This document shows positions 9,775-19,298 of a DNA stretch of 36,480 bases, piece after piece (positions within the stretch are counted from its first letter, which is position 1; every line of letters begins with the position of its first letter). Location of the stretch: positions 1 to 36,480 of the forward strand of contig NZ_JADI01000014.1 in assembly GCF_000518305.1 (NCBI RefSeq), in the 5' to 3' direction. The notes under the pieces were generated by a model. That model saw only the letters and a program-made list of their open reading frames with translations, made no database searches and was not told the DNA's origin. The position numbers and the translations under genes are program-made. Source of the DNA: Mycoplasma imitans ATCC 51306 (GTDB lineage: Bacteria > Bacillota_I > Bacilli_A > Mycoplasmatales > Mycoplasmoidaceae).

Positions 9775-9912
9775 TTATCTTTTTTGTCAAACGGTGATTG
9801 AAAGGATTGAAATGATAATAATAACTAAAATTATCACAATGATCGTTCCAGCAAGAATCATTTTGTTCCTCTTGTAATTTGACACTTCGTTTTTTTCTTT
9901 TTTATTCTTCAT
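9775..9912 (-). CDS. 45-residue single-span membrane peptide
   Basis: This short frame runs from ATG 9912 to TAA 9775 and contains one TGA-Trp. A strongly basic N-terminus of about 17 residues (with KNKKEKN and YKRNK) is followed by a very hydrophobic helix of about 24 residues (MILAGTIIVIILVIIIISIL), and the end is WQKR. By the positive-inside rule the N-terminus is cytoplasmic. It sits 12 bases after the permease stop and 3 bases before the proS start, with AGG in a suitable ribosome-site position, so position and design both argue for a real gene. It could be an accessory subunit of the importer; SecE is a weaker alternative. Function unknown. Confidence 0.6.
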
Positions 9913-9924
9913 TATATTACCTAA

Positions 9925-11520
9925 TTAGTATAAAAAATTTTTTTTATATCTAATTGCTATCGACAATAAATCTATTAACTGGAAGTATAGCATAATGGTA
10001 ATTACATAACTTCCTAAGTTCTCAATGTTGCCTCTATAAATATAAATATCTAGTAATTGACCTATAATAGATGTTCCATAAGCACCTAGTGTTATTATTG
10101 TTCTAATAATCGATTCAAACTCCAATTGATAAACTGTAACCAAATCTTTTTTGATGGAAGGAATTACATATAGTCTTAATATTTGAAAATTTGTATAAAG
10201 CTTGTTTTTTAAACTTGTTACCACTGATCAGTTTATTGAATTAATGATTACATAAACCTTTTTGGCTAATGTAGTAGCAAAATAAAATGATCCAATAAAA
10301 ACAATTGTTGAAACTCCAGAATTAAATAATGGGTTAAACAATCTAAAAACGATAATTATAGGAATTGTTCTTATGATTAAAAATAACGACTTAAAAAACA
10401 ATGATACGTATCTATTTAAAAGATTTGAACATAACGTTGCAAACACTAAACTAAGAAAAAAAACTATAACTAAAATAAGTAATGATTGTAGCGTTAAAAT
10501 TACTAGCATTAAAATAGGATTTTCGTTAAATGTTCTTGTTACAAAAAAACTTTTATTAAAGTTAAATAATCTGTTAAAAAAGTCGGTAAAAATAGCAAAA
10601 TTATTAATTTTTAATCTAATTGATAATAATGAATATAAACTAAATCCAATGATAAAAGTGAAAATCAAATAAATAATTAACATTTTCACTATTAATATCT
10701 TGTTTAAGTTTTTAGTTTTAGGGTAAGATTTTCTAGAAATTAAGTATGTTTCAAATAAATATAATAAACCTTCATTTATTAATAAGAAAATCATTAACAC
10801 AACAAGTGGTATTAAAGTTGATGAAAAGTCGTTATCAATAGATATCGGATCGTTAATTAATTGTCCAATTCCTATTAAACCTACAGCAGATAAAATTGTT
10901 GTTCATCTAAAATTTGATTCCAATGAATAGGCAAACAGAACTAATATTTTCGACTTAATGTCGATAAATATGTTGTTTATAAAAGAACTAAGGTGATTTT
11001 GAGAACGGTTTATAAACTTTTTAAATTGCTCAACTTTACTATTTTCAATATAATCAGCGATGTATTTTGCAGTTCATAGCATGGAAAATCATGCAATGAT
11101 AATAATCGCAGACAAATCTGAATTTAACGAAGTATTAAATAAGTTAATAAATATAACAACAGGAAATGATCTAAAAAAGATTATTGTTAGTTTAATCAAA
11201 AATGCAGTAATGCTATTTGTTATTCGCAAAGATGATAAATAACCAATGAAACAACCTAAAACAAAACCTATAAAAGTTCCTGTTACGGTAAATTTTATTG
11301 TAATCCATAAGTATTCCAAAGACTTTATGAGTAATAATAATTTATTAACCTTAGATTGATCAAAAAAATTTGAAATGTTATCTTTAAAAACGTTTCATCC
11401 ATAAACATTGATACCAAACTTAATAACAACAAAAGAAACTATTGATAAAATTAAAAATAGTGTAAAAAGTACGGTAAATTTGTTAATTTTTAAAAACTTA
11501 AAGAAATTATTCTGTCTCAT
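9925..11520 (-). CDS. p69: ABC importer permease (p69-like), two fused permease domains
   Basis: The 531-residue membrane protein is continuous with TGA as Trp. It begins with a basic stretch and a first helix (FTVLFTLFLILSIVSFVVI). The first permease domain follows at about residues 68-290, with a stretch resembling the EAA loop around SFPVVIFINLF. A second, similar domain has the matching IRTIPIIIVFRLFNP near residue 385. It is thus a duplicated PhnE-like permease in one chain. It overlaps the end of the ATPase gene by 14 bases. With p29 and p37 it forms the importer known in M. hyorhinis as p37-p29-p69. Substrate is inferred as thiamine or a derivative from the TPP riboswitch in front of the operon. 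Confidence 0.82.
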
Positions 11521-12256
11521 ACTTTCTTCTAATTTCATCAATATTTAAAGAAGCGGAATTTTCAATTAATATCGGTTTTTTTTCTTGAATAATCAAAATT
11601 TTATCTGCAAATTTTTTAACGATTTCTAAATCATGAATCGAAATAATTACTGGAGCATTAAACTGTTTGGATAATTTTTTTATTTCTTTAATAACTATCT
11701 CTGAATTTAAATAATCTAAACCTGTTGTAGGTTCGTCGATTAGTAATAATTTGGGTTTTTGAAAGAATATTTTTGCAATTTCCACTCTTTGCTTTTGACC
11801 ACCTGAGAGATCTTTTATCAATTTATTCATGTGTTGCAATAAGTTTAATTTAGTCAAAACTTCTTCAATCTTATTCAACACTGAAATCGGTGTTATATTA
11901 AAGATTTGATAGCATCAACTTTTTTTAATAATTCTTGCTATGTTTTCATAAACATAATCTTCAGATACTAAATTAGGAATTTGATCTAAAAAACCGAAAA
12001 ATTTAGCAATTTTTCTAATTTTATGTTTACTTAAAGTTACCAAATTTTGATTATTAAAAATGATCTCTCCATTTGCTACTAATTTATTATTGGTAATCGA
12101 ATTTAATAAGGTTGTTTTACCAGATCCAGATTTGCCAATTAACATTAAAATCTCAGATCCTTGTAATTCAAAATTTATGTTATCAACACTAAAATCTTTA
12201 TATTTTTTATGTCTGATTGAAACATCCGAAAACTTAATATAATTATTTTTTTCCAT
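11507..12256 (-). CDS. p29: ABC importer ATPase (p29-like)
   Basis: This 249-residue ATP-binding subunit powers the p69 permease at the inner face of the membrane. It shows Walker A GKSGSGKTT (residues 41-49), signature LSGGQKQRVEIAKI (about 150-163), Walker B LLLIDEPTTGLD and the H-loop IISIHDL. Its ATG overlaps the p37 stop codon by one base (TAATG), and its end overlaps the permease start by 14 bases, so the three importer genes are translationally chained. Homologues are often labelled phosphonate transport ATPases; the riboswitch upstream argues for thiamine-type substrates instead. Confidence 0.92.
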
Positions 12257-13356
12257 TAATTTATCTTAGCTTTATCTTGAAACTGGTACACTTCGGTGTC
12301 AACATTATCAATTACACGGTAACCGTTGTAGCCAACAGTTGGACCATATGGATCTTCATTATTTTTCGCTAGTTCAACAATACTATTGCTTAAAGCATTA
12401 ATAACATTGTTATCCAATCTCTTATTAAACACACCAATGTCATATAAAGCAGGATCGCTAAATGATAAGATTTCCACTTTTGAATTAGCGTTATTAGGAT
12501 CAAAAGTATAATTTGGGCGATTCGTATTTTTATTTTGAGTTCATGCAAAAGAATTCATATCATCAAAAACAATATGAATATTAGCATTTACTCCAATATC
12601 TCTACCTCTAATAGATTGATAATTATTTATTGTTAGATTCGAATTACCAAAGTGTTTTTTAAGCAAGTTTAATGGATAAATATAACGACCATTAGAAGAC
12701 ATCCTACCCCCACCGATACCATAACTAGAAAACATAGCTCAATTTTTAGTTGTTCATGCTTCTTTAATTTTTGTTAAGGTTTCTTGATCGCCACCAATTA
12801 AGATCATTCCACGATAAAAACTAATTAAGTCGTCGGCTGGACCATAAAAATATTCATATTTATTTCCATCCCACATACGATTTTGATCAGTTCAATTACG
12901 GTAAGGTATTTCATTAAATAATTCGCTTGTTTTTGCCGCTTTTTCATCCAATTTTCCAGATTCGTAAAAGTCGGGTGCGTTATCAAATTTAAAAGCTCTT
13001 GTTAATGTTTGTAGTTTTGGAATATAATCTTTATCGTTGCTTTTAATTGATGATGAAGAAACAAAAGCCAGATCAGTTAAATTAGCCTTAACTCGATCAA
13101 TACTTGTATTACCGTCAGCCGTTAAACTTGATGTTATGTTTACTGGCATACTTAGTTTTTCACTTACTAATTTACTTAACTTTTGTAAGTAGTCATTCAT
13201 TACCGAATTTGAATCGTGGTCAATCTTTAGATCAACTTTTAATTGTAATGTTTTTGACTTATCGGGATTATTTGCATATCCACATGATGATAAAATTGAT
13301 CCAGATAATAAAAATGAACTTGTGATTAAAAACAATTTTTTAATTGTTTTAGACAT
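12256..13356 (-). CDS. p37: Substrate-binding lipoprotein, p37/Cypl family
   Basis: The protein has 366 residues. The signal peptide MSKTIKKLFLITSSFLLSGS is followed by the lipobox ILSSC with Cys25 as lipid site, so the mature protein is anchored outside the membrane. The rest has periplasmic-binding-protein character. The M. hyorhinis homologue Mh-p37 (Cypl) is known from structural work to carry thiamine pyrophosphate. The first gene of the importer operon, it starts at ATG 13356 behind a GAGGAG ribosome site (13365-13370) that can be masked by the leader RNA. A TPP riboswitch precedes it, which independently supports thiamine or TPP as ligand. Family assignment rests on signal, length, operon and riboswitch rather than one diagnostic motif. 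Confidence 0.85.
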
Positions 13357-13364
13357 AAAAAAAA

Positions 13365-13414
13365 CTCCTCTTTAAAATTGAATTTAAATAAGGAGGCACT
13401 TTTGGTGAGAATGT
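13365..13414 (-). promoter_or_regulatory. Expression platform of the TPP riboswitch: masking of the p37 ribosome site
   Basis: The RNA segment GUGCCUCCUU (13390-13399 on the minus strand) can form two exclusive pairings. Its CUCCUU (13390-13395) pairs with the p37 Shine-Dalgarno GAGGAG (13365-13370). Its GUGCCUC (13393-13399) pairs over 7 bp, one of them G-U, with GAGGUAC (13493-13499) in the aptamer. When TPP holds the aptamer together, GAGGUAC is taken and the ribosome site is masked; without TPP it frees the site. No U-run terminator is present, so control is probably on translation. Confidence 0.65.
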
Positions 13415-13507
13415 ATATAACTCGCTACGCTGGTGTTAACCAGATCAGCTATTAAGAGTGTTTCTCAACTTCTTTTATCAAAGATAAAAGAGGTACCTCT
13501 GTTATTT
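13415..13507 (-). ncRNA. TPP (THI-element) riboswitch aptamer
   Basis: On the minus strand the segment has the conserved THI core: GAGGUACC, a long P3 hairpin (CUUUUAUC/GAUAAAAG), UUGAGAAACACUCUU in place of the CUGAGA...ACCC region, then GCUGAUCUGGUUAACACCAG and CGUAGCGAG, nearly identical to the universal CUGAUCUGG...CCAGCGUAG signature. P1 can form between AAAUAAC (13501-13507) and GUUAUAU (13415-13421). It lies between a TATAAT promoter and the p37 start codon, so TPP is expected to lower importer synthesis. Confidence 0.93.
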
Positions 13508-13513
13508 GATTTT

Positions 13514-13519
13514 ATTATA
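13514..13519 (-). promoter_or_regulatory. -10 box of the p37 operon
   Basis: A perfect TATAAT on the minus strand lies 7 bases before the first paired base of the TPP aptamer, so the RNA would start right at P1. No clear -35, as is common in mycoplasmas. Confidence 0.6.
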
Positions 13520-13529
13520 TCATTCACAT

Positions 13530-13559
13530 AAAAAAATCCTACCAATTAACACTGGTAAG
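13530..13559 (-). terminator. Terminator of RNase P RNA
   Basis: On the minus strand the stem CUUACCA/UGGUAGG (7 bp, one G-U; 13538-13559) is followed by a run of T residues (13530-13536). It separates rnpB from the p37 operon promoter. Confidence 0.85.
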
Positions 13560-13561
13560 AT

Positions 13562-13922
13562 CGATTATTTGCTGCGATAAGCCATGTTCTGTCGGGGTTG
13601 GTTATTTATCTAATAAAACGTGAGTTTTATTCTTCTAAACAATTCTAGTTCTTGTTTATTAGTTCCCTTACCAAATTTAGGTTTCTCGCTTGAGGGGTTT
13701 ACCGCGTTTCATATTGATTCTTTCGAAATCAACTCGTCTCTGTGGCACGTTATGGAAATCCTTGCATGTCGAATTAACAATTTAGCAAGATTTCCGCCGT
13801 CACACTAATTCTAATGTGCTAAATTTTATCTTTTATCTATTTACACAAACACTACAAGCATCACAGCTTGTGCGAGCATGGACTTTCCTCTGCTTTAAAT
13901 AAAACAGCAACCAACTGCAGCA
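13562..13922 (-). ncRNA. rnpB: RNase P RNA (B type)
   Basis: The minus-strand RNA of about 360 bases has the conserved 5' block AGAGGAAAGUCCAUGCUCGC (P4 side) and the 3' block ACAGAACAUGGCUUAU. Its ends pair as P1 (UGCUGC at 13917-13922 with GCAGCA at 13569-13574). It is the catalytic part of RNase P, which trims tRNA 5' ends, including the overlapped tRNA-Trp(UCA). A TATAAT lies just upstream and a terminator just downstream, so it is an independent unit. End positions are estimated to within a few bases. Confidence 0.95.
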
Positions 13923-13927
13923 TTTAG

Positions 13928-13933
13928 ATTATA
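13928..13933 (-). promoter_or_regulatory. -10 box of rnpB
   Basis: A TATAAT on the minus strand lies about 6 bases before the predicted 5' end of RNase P RNA. It immediately follows the U-run of the upstream tRNA terminator. Confidence 0.65.
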
Positions 13934-13968
13934 TAAAAAAATCTTGACAGATAATTCATGTCAAGATT
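13934..13968 (-). terminator. Terminator of tRNA-Trp(CCA)
   Basis: A perfect 10-bp stem AATCTTGACA/TGTCAAGATT (13940-13968, 9-base loop) is followed on the minus strand by a run of seven T. It lies about 20 bases after the tRNA 3' end. Confidence 0.92.
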
Positions 13969-13987
13969 AATTAATATATGTTTTTAA

Positions 13988-14061
13988 TGGCAGGGGTGAC
14001 AGGAATCGAACCCGCATCGAAGGTTTTGGAGACCATAGTTCTACCATTGAACTACACCCCT
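13988..14061 (-). tRNA. trnW: tRNA-Trp, anticodon CCA
   Basis: The 74-base cloverleaf has acceptor stem AGGGGUG/CACCCCU, anticodon loop CUCCAAA with anticodon CCA, a 4-base variable loop, T loop UUCGAUU and encoded CCA. It reads UGG only. Acceptor and D arms match the UCA species at 5674-5748; anticodon arm and variable loop differ. The anticodon stem AUGGU/ACCUU contains a U-U mismatch at 28-42. A clean terminator follows it. It begins 51 bases after the stop of the 492-residue membrane protein. Confidence 0.96.
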
Positions 14062-14112
14062 ATAAAAAGTAAATAATTAGCTAATCTTTACTTTTTTAAC
14101 AGAATTAGGGTT

Positions 14113-15591
14113 TTAATTTACTTTCTTTTGGATTGATAACTTAACTTTAATTGTTCTTGGTTTGTCAGAACTTTCTGATTTATCATCAGCTTCAGTTGTA
14201 TCATCAGCTTCATTAAATAAGTTATCAAAACTCAAAGTGGATTGCGAAGAATACATTGAATTAACAAAATTCAATAGATCGTTTTGTTTTGTTAATTCTT
14301 TGTCTTTATGTTGTGATTCACTATCGTGATCTTTTTTACTACTAATTAGATTAATTTTAAATTCTGGTTTGTTGTTCCTCTTAACAATTACTGGTGCATT
14401 AGATTTAGTTTTGTGCGCACTTTCTTTTTTTGTTTGACCGATCTGAATAATTGCACGACTGCTGCGATCTTCTTCTTCAGTTAATCAATCGATTCGATCA
14501 TTAAGCTTATCTAAGGCTAATAATTCATTCTTACGTTGTTTAGTCGATAACTTAATGAAATCATCATCAACCCGCTCAGTAAAAAGATTTGAAGATGAAG
14601 TTAACATTAATGGTTGTTCTTCAATTTTATTAGCCCGAGCTAATAAAGCTCGCAGTCTACGATTTTCTCTTCTTAGTTTTCTTCGTTCTTCTCTTAGTTG
14701 GGTAATTGCTGATTTTACTTGCTCAACTAATGATGCCGATAATAATGAAGAGTTCTCTACATAATTTACCAACTGTTTAGAGTTTCTAAAATTAGGTAAC
14801 CGACTTGGTGATTGAATAATTGCTATCTCATTTTTTCTTGCATTAAGCAATTGCTTTTCGTAATTAAGTCTTTGCAATTCCTGATCAAATAATAATTTTT
14901 TTGACTCTAATTCGCGGTAACTATTTTCATAACCATCAATATCAATCAACAGATCGCTGATCGATTCTTGATACCAAAGGTTATTATCCTTAACATCAGA
15001 TTCATCTAGATTTTGTAATGAGATATGTAATCCCACACCAATAAACAATCCCAACATCGGAATCCAACCAATTAAGAAGTAAGATACATAAGCTTTTTTA
15101 AATAATGAATAATAAGATAAGGTTTTTTCGGTTAATATCCCTTTCAAACTTTTGTTATGCATTTTAACAAAGCTATACAAAATAATACTAATCAGATAAC
15201 TGATTATGGTAAATATGATTGTTAAAAATAAATTAACTGACACATAAGTTGATTCTGATCGCTGAAAACTAAACTTATTTAAATAAAAGAATACAATCGC
15301 TAAAACAAATGTAATTAAAAAAACTAGGTTTAATCAGATCGCAATAAAGTTGTAAGTCTTTGTAGATTGAACTAGTTTTTCAAAATGTTTGTTCTTATTG
15401 CGGTTAAGATCTAAAGTTTTCAGATCGTGTTCATCATAATTAATGTTCTTTTTGATCCGGTTGGTTCTTGTGTCAAAGCCAAAATCATTTTGTTCACCAT
15501 CATCAAAAGGGTTATCTTTACCATTCTGAAAAAGCGGATCAACAAAACTGTTATCATCATATTCAAACATTTCTTTTTGATATGGTGTCAT
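14113..15591 (-). CDS. Membrane protein with three N-terminal helices and a coiled-coil tail; unknown function
   Basis: The 492-residue protein is open from ATG 15591 to TAA 14113 with TGA read as Trp. Residues 1-80 are polar and Asp/Asn/Lys-rich. Three membrane helices follow (about 82-104, 119-142, 167-190; the third with SYFLIGWIPMLGLFIGVGL). A long charged helical region (about 205-330) has heptad-like Leu spacing and an Arg-rich stretch (REERRKLRRENRRLRALLAR) typical of a coiled coil. The C-terminal 150 residues are low-complexity, Ser/Asp/Lys-rich and probably disordered and cytoplasmic. This layout resembles mycoplasma cytoskeleton or terminal-organelle proteins, but I cannot link it to a named one. 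It lies 67 bases downstream of the first large surface protein gene. Confidence 0.75.
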
Positions 15592-15658
15592 CTGTATCTT
15601 TATTTAGAATACCGTAAGTAACTATACTTATTTATATTATTATATCTTATTTTAAATT

Positions 15659-18600
15659 CTATTCACCAGCCCCAAATAACTCCAAGCTAAATACTAAGTG
15701 ATTTATCTCTTCTTTTAGTTTAAACATTGGATTGTTTGGGTTTGAGACCTCAAGAATTGGATAAGGCACTAAAACTTGATAACTAAATGCAGTTAAGAAC
15801 GTTTCATAAGATAAATTAATTGGCACGGTTTTAGAAATTGCTCCAAATCTAACTTGTGTTCTTAGGTTTAATGGAACTCTATCTGAAATCGTGCTCATTG
15901 ACCAGTTGGTGCGAATAATTAATTTTGGATCTACACCTTTAACTTGAATGTAACCATCAAGTTGTCTTAATGACTGTGGAAGTAATGAAGTTTCTAAAGT
16001 TTTCGTATCACGATCCACACCTTTAATGCGCGATCTACGATCTGTAATTCTTAAGATCTGATCGCGGATTCTGCGTTTAACTTGCTCACTCATCTGATCA
16101 TAAAGGTTAGTGATCGATTGGTTCGCATTATACGTAAATAATGCGACGTTTTCATATGGATTGTATTCTTGTAAGATCAGATTAGTTTTAGTTCCATCAT
16201 CACCAGGTAAAACAATTCTTGTTTTTGTTTTATACTTGCGATTAAGCGAAAAATTTAAGGTCTGATCAATTACACCATAGATCGATTGATAGATCTTTTT
16301 AGATAAATCACTAAACGGAATTGAAGGAGCTTGATAAGAATATTGCGGGAAACGCAACACTGAGTTGTGATAAATGTCGCTAAAATCTTTTTCCTCATCA
16401 ACATTGTATAGTTGATAAGCTATCTGAGTTTGATTAGTGTTCGAAGGTAAGATTTTAAAATACGGTAAGATATCAACATTATCCCCGGATCATTTAAAAT
16501 AACCAGTTCCATTAATTGTTGCAATTGATCTGTGAGGGTTTGTATTGTTAGTACCGCTGAAGATTTCATTAGCAAGATCTCTAATTGTGCGGTTATTATC
16601 AGATATCCCTTTTAAGATTCGGTTTTTTCAAATATCATCAAATAAGTTTGAAAAGTGGTTTCATGCAGGATCACCAGCCCATTGGAACGATAAGATTCCA
16701 GCAGTTTTTAACAGACTACTATATCCTTCATTAATCGCTTGTTGATATCCCTTTTCTTTTAATTCAGCATATCTTTGATCATCAACAATATATTTGATAA
16801 AATCAATAATCTTAATATTAGGCAAGAAATCAAATAAAGCACCTAATAATCCATAAGGAATATCTAGTCCTTGGATATCGAATTTAAAACCTAAATCTAA
16901 TCTTTCAACTTTCAGAGATGTTGGCGATTGAGTTAAGATTAGATTATCAAAATTTTCAGGGTTATATAGACCAAACTTAATCCGGTTAACATTACCTGGA
17001 TCTAGCACTCTTACGATTCAATTAAATAGATTAACTATTTTAGTTTTTAAACTATCACGCGATAATACTTCTGGGTTTCTTAAAAAGATTAGATCTAATG
17101 CAGTTCGAATGAACGGATCTAAACTTCGAACGTTAATTCCAATTATTTGCAACAATGAAAATAAGAAATTAAAGTTGTTTGCACTAAACAACGTAATCAG
17201 ATCGTCAAAATAATTCGTTGATTGAGTTAATAAGTTTACAATCGTTTGACGGTTTTGAATAAACAAGAAGTTAAATAACGGCGTAAAACCACTTCATGTT
17301 TGGCCATCAGCACCATTACTTGTGGTTATTGTATCAAAACTACTGTTAGTAATATTTAATAATTGATCATAAATATCATTTAATAATCGTTTTGATTCAA
17401 AGATCGTATTAATTAGGTAAGTGTTAAACTCAGGAATCGGAATTAGATTACCAGCATCATCTAAATAACCTAAAAGTCTTTGGATGATATCAAAGTACTT
17501 AACTTTTGTGGGGAAATTAGTAATGATCTTTCTTAAGATCGGCATTGACTCATACAATCTTTGATAAAAATCAAAAGCAGAATGTACATCTTTAGTTAAT
17601 GAGTCAATAATATTATTATAAGCTGATATGTCAAAGAAATAGGTATTAAGAATTAACTTAAAAGCATCAATGTTGTCATACAAAACTTCATAAACGTTCT
17701 TGGCGTTTGGAATACTTGTATTTGATGATAATGCGTCAGTAATTAACTTCAAAATTGCATTCTTTTGATCAGCATAATTAATATTTAGTTTAGTAAAGTT
17801 GTAACTAAATAATTTCGCAAAAACCGCAGCATTATCAGATAAAACTTGGTACAACTTTTTATTCGTACCATCGTTATCAATTAACCATTTTAAAACGTCA
17901 TGAATTAGGTTGAATCATTCAATCTGCGAATAGAACTCATTACTAAAGAATGACTTTAAGTTTCTTGAAATCTGTTGCGGAGTTAAATCGCGGTTTAACA
18001 ATTTGTTTTGGCCCACTAAATCATTAGCTGCTTCATAAGGATTTTTCCCTGGCAACGTCTTCTTTAATAAGATGTTCATTGATGGAACATTGTTATTAAA
18101 GATAAAATTATTAAACTGATAACTACTATCATTCATTGATAGTTCTAAATTAGATACACTTCAGTTTAAATAATAACTGTGATAAATATCTTTAGTAACA
18201 ATTGCATTAAGATAACCAAATCCAGGATTTAGATTTACTGGATCTATAGATCCAATATAGTTGGGATCTTTTAATGGATCGACATTATTAGCAGAACTTT
18301 GTGATGTGAATTTTAATGTTAATGTTCCTTTAGGATCAACTTGTTTTTCATATCTTTGATCAAAGTATTTGAAAACAAATGTTTGCGGTTGATCGGTTTC
18401 GTTTCTAAAAGCAAAATCAGCTTTTAGATAAACGTGTAATGGATTGTTATCAGATGATTTGGTGATTGAAACATTCGCGGTGCTTAACGGAAAAAATGAT
18501 TGTTTATTATCATCATAAGTTCTACGCAATAAATAAGCGATATCTGAATACAATCAAGAATAGTTAAATTGGATTTGTTGAGTTAATAATTTTACTAACT

Positions 18601-19186
18601 TACTATGAATCACGTATGATGCAATTGGTAAGTTGTTAAGTGTAGTTTGATTGCTTAACTCAACACCATTAATCTCGCTTTGTTTATTAACCAGATATGA
18701 GTTATAGAATTTAGGTAAACTATTATCTTGAGCAAATGTTGGTAGTGCAGGTTGTAAATTGTTGATTAGCGGATCGTCCTTTTTATCCCTTAGTCTTACG
18801 TCATCACCCTTTTTATCGATCTGACTTAAAATTGCAAAAGATAATAATGGACCAGTTATCCCAAATCCTATCAAACTTACACCAATCGTTAAAAAGCGTG
18901 AGCGTCTTTTTAAAATTCTAGGATCGGTAATTGCGATCTTTTTTTTCTTAGTTTTAGGTTTTTCTTCGCTTTTTTTACGATTTGAAATTTCACTAGTTAT
19001 CTCACTAGTTATCCTACTAGTTTTCTTAATTTTTCTATCTTCTAATCAAAGCGGCTGAGTTTGTGTTTTGTCTTCTTCAAACTTATCTAAAACGTCAATT
19101 TCTTCAGATAAAAAATCATCTAAATCAATTCCCTTAGTTCTAACAAGCGGATTCTTTAAATTGTCGTTTTTCTTGTTTTTGTTCAT
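15659..19186 (-). CDS. Large membrane-anchored surface protein, paralogue A
   Basis: The protein has 1175 residues across many TGA-Trp codons; all fragments lie in one frame and I read the joins near 16361-16660 directly. Residues 1-98 are a charged cytoplasmic tail (Lys/Glu/Asp-rich, containing a TSRITSEITSE repeat). One helix follows (about 99-122, LTIGVSLIGFGITGPLLSFA), then about 1050 residues predicted outside the cell. No lipobox is present. The outer part aligns by eye with the next gene over its whole length, for example IPFSDLSKKIYQ against IPYQDLSKKIFN and VPINLSYETFLTAFSYQVLV against ITVNLSMEERILGYDLLV. Likely a surface protein; MG_307/MG_338-type large proteins are a possible, unproven relation. 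It lies 112 bases after paralogue B. Confidence 0.78.
18992..19023 (-). repeat. 12-base tandem repeat inside paralogue A
   Basis: On the plus strand ACTAGTTATCTC is followed by ACTAGTTATCCT and ACTAGTTT. The 12-base unit keeps the frame and encodes T-S-x-I repeats in the cytoplasmic tail. Copy-number change would add or remove four residues without breaking the gene. Confidence 0.8.
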
Positions 19187-19298
19187 ATCTTTAGTTGTTT
19201 TTTATCAATTAGAATACCTAACGTCGATTATCTGATTATTATAATTTGTTTTTTGTTTAAAACAAACTGATGATTAATCTATATTGAATCTTAAATGA

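Noticed and set aside
10373..11242. Plus-strand frames opposite the permease
   Set aside because: They mirror the permease; the minus strand gives a coherent two-domain permease with overlapping neighbours.
9925..13356. Phosphonate transport operon
   Set aside because: The PhnE-like permease resemblance suggests it, but the TPP riboswitch and the p37/Cypl family ligand point to thiamine or TPP.
13620..13808. Plus-strand 62-residue open frame
   Set aside because: It lies antisense within RNase P RNA, has no ribosome site and no protein-like pattern.
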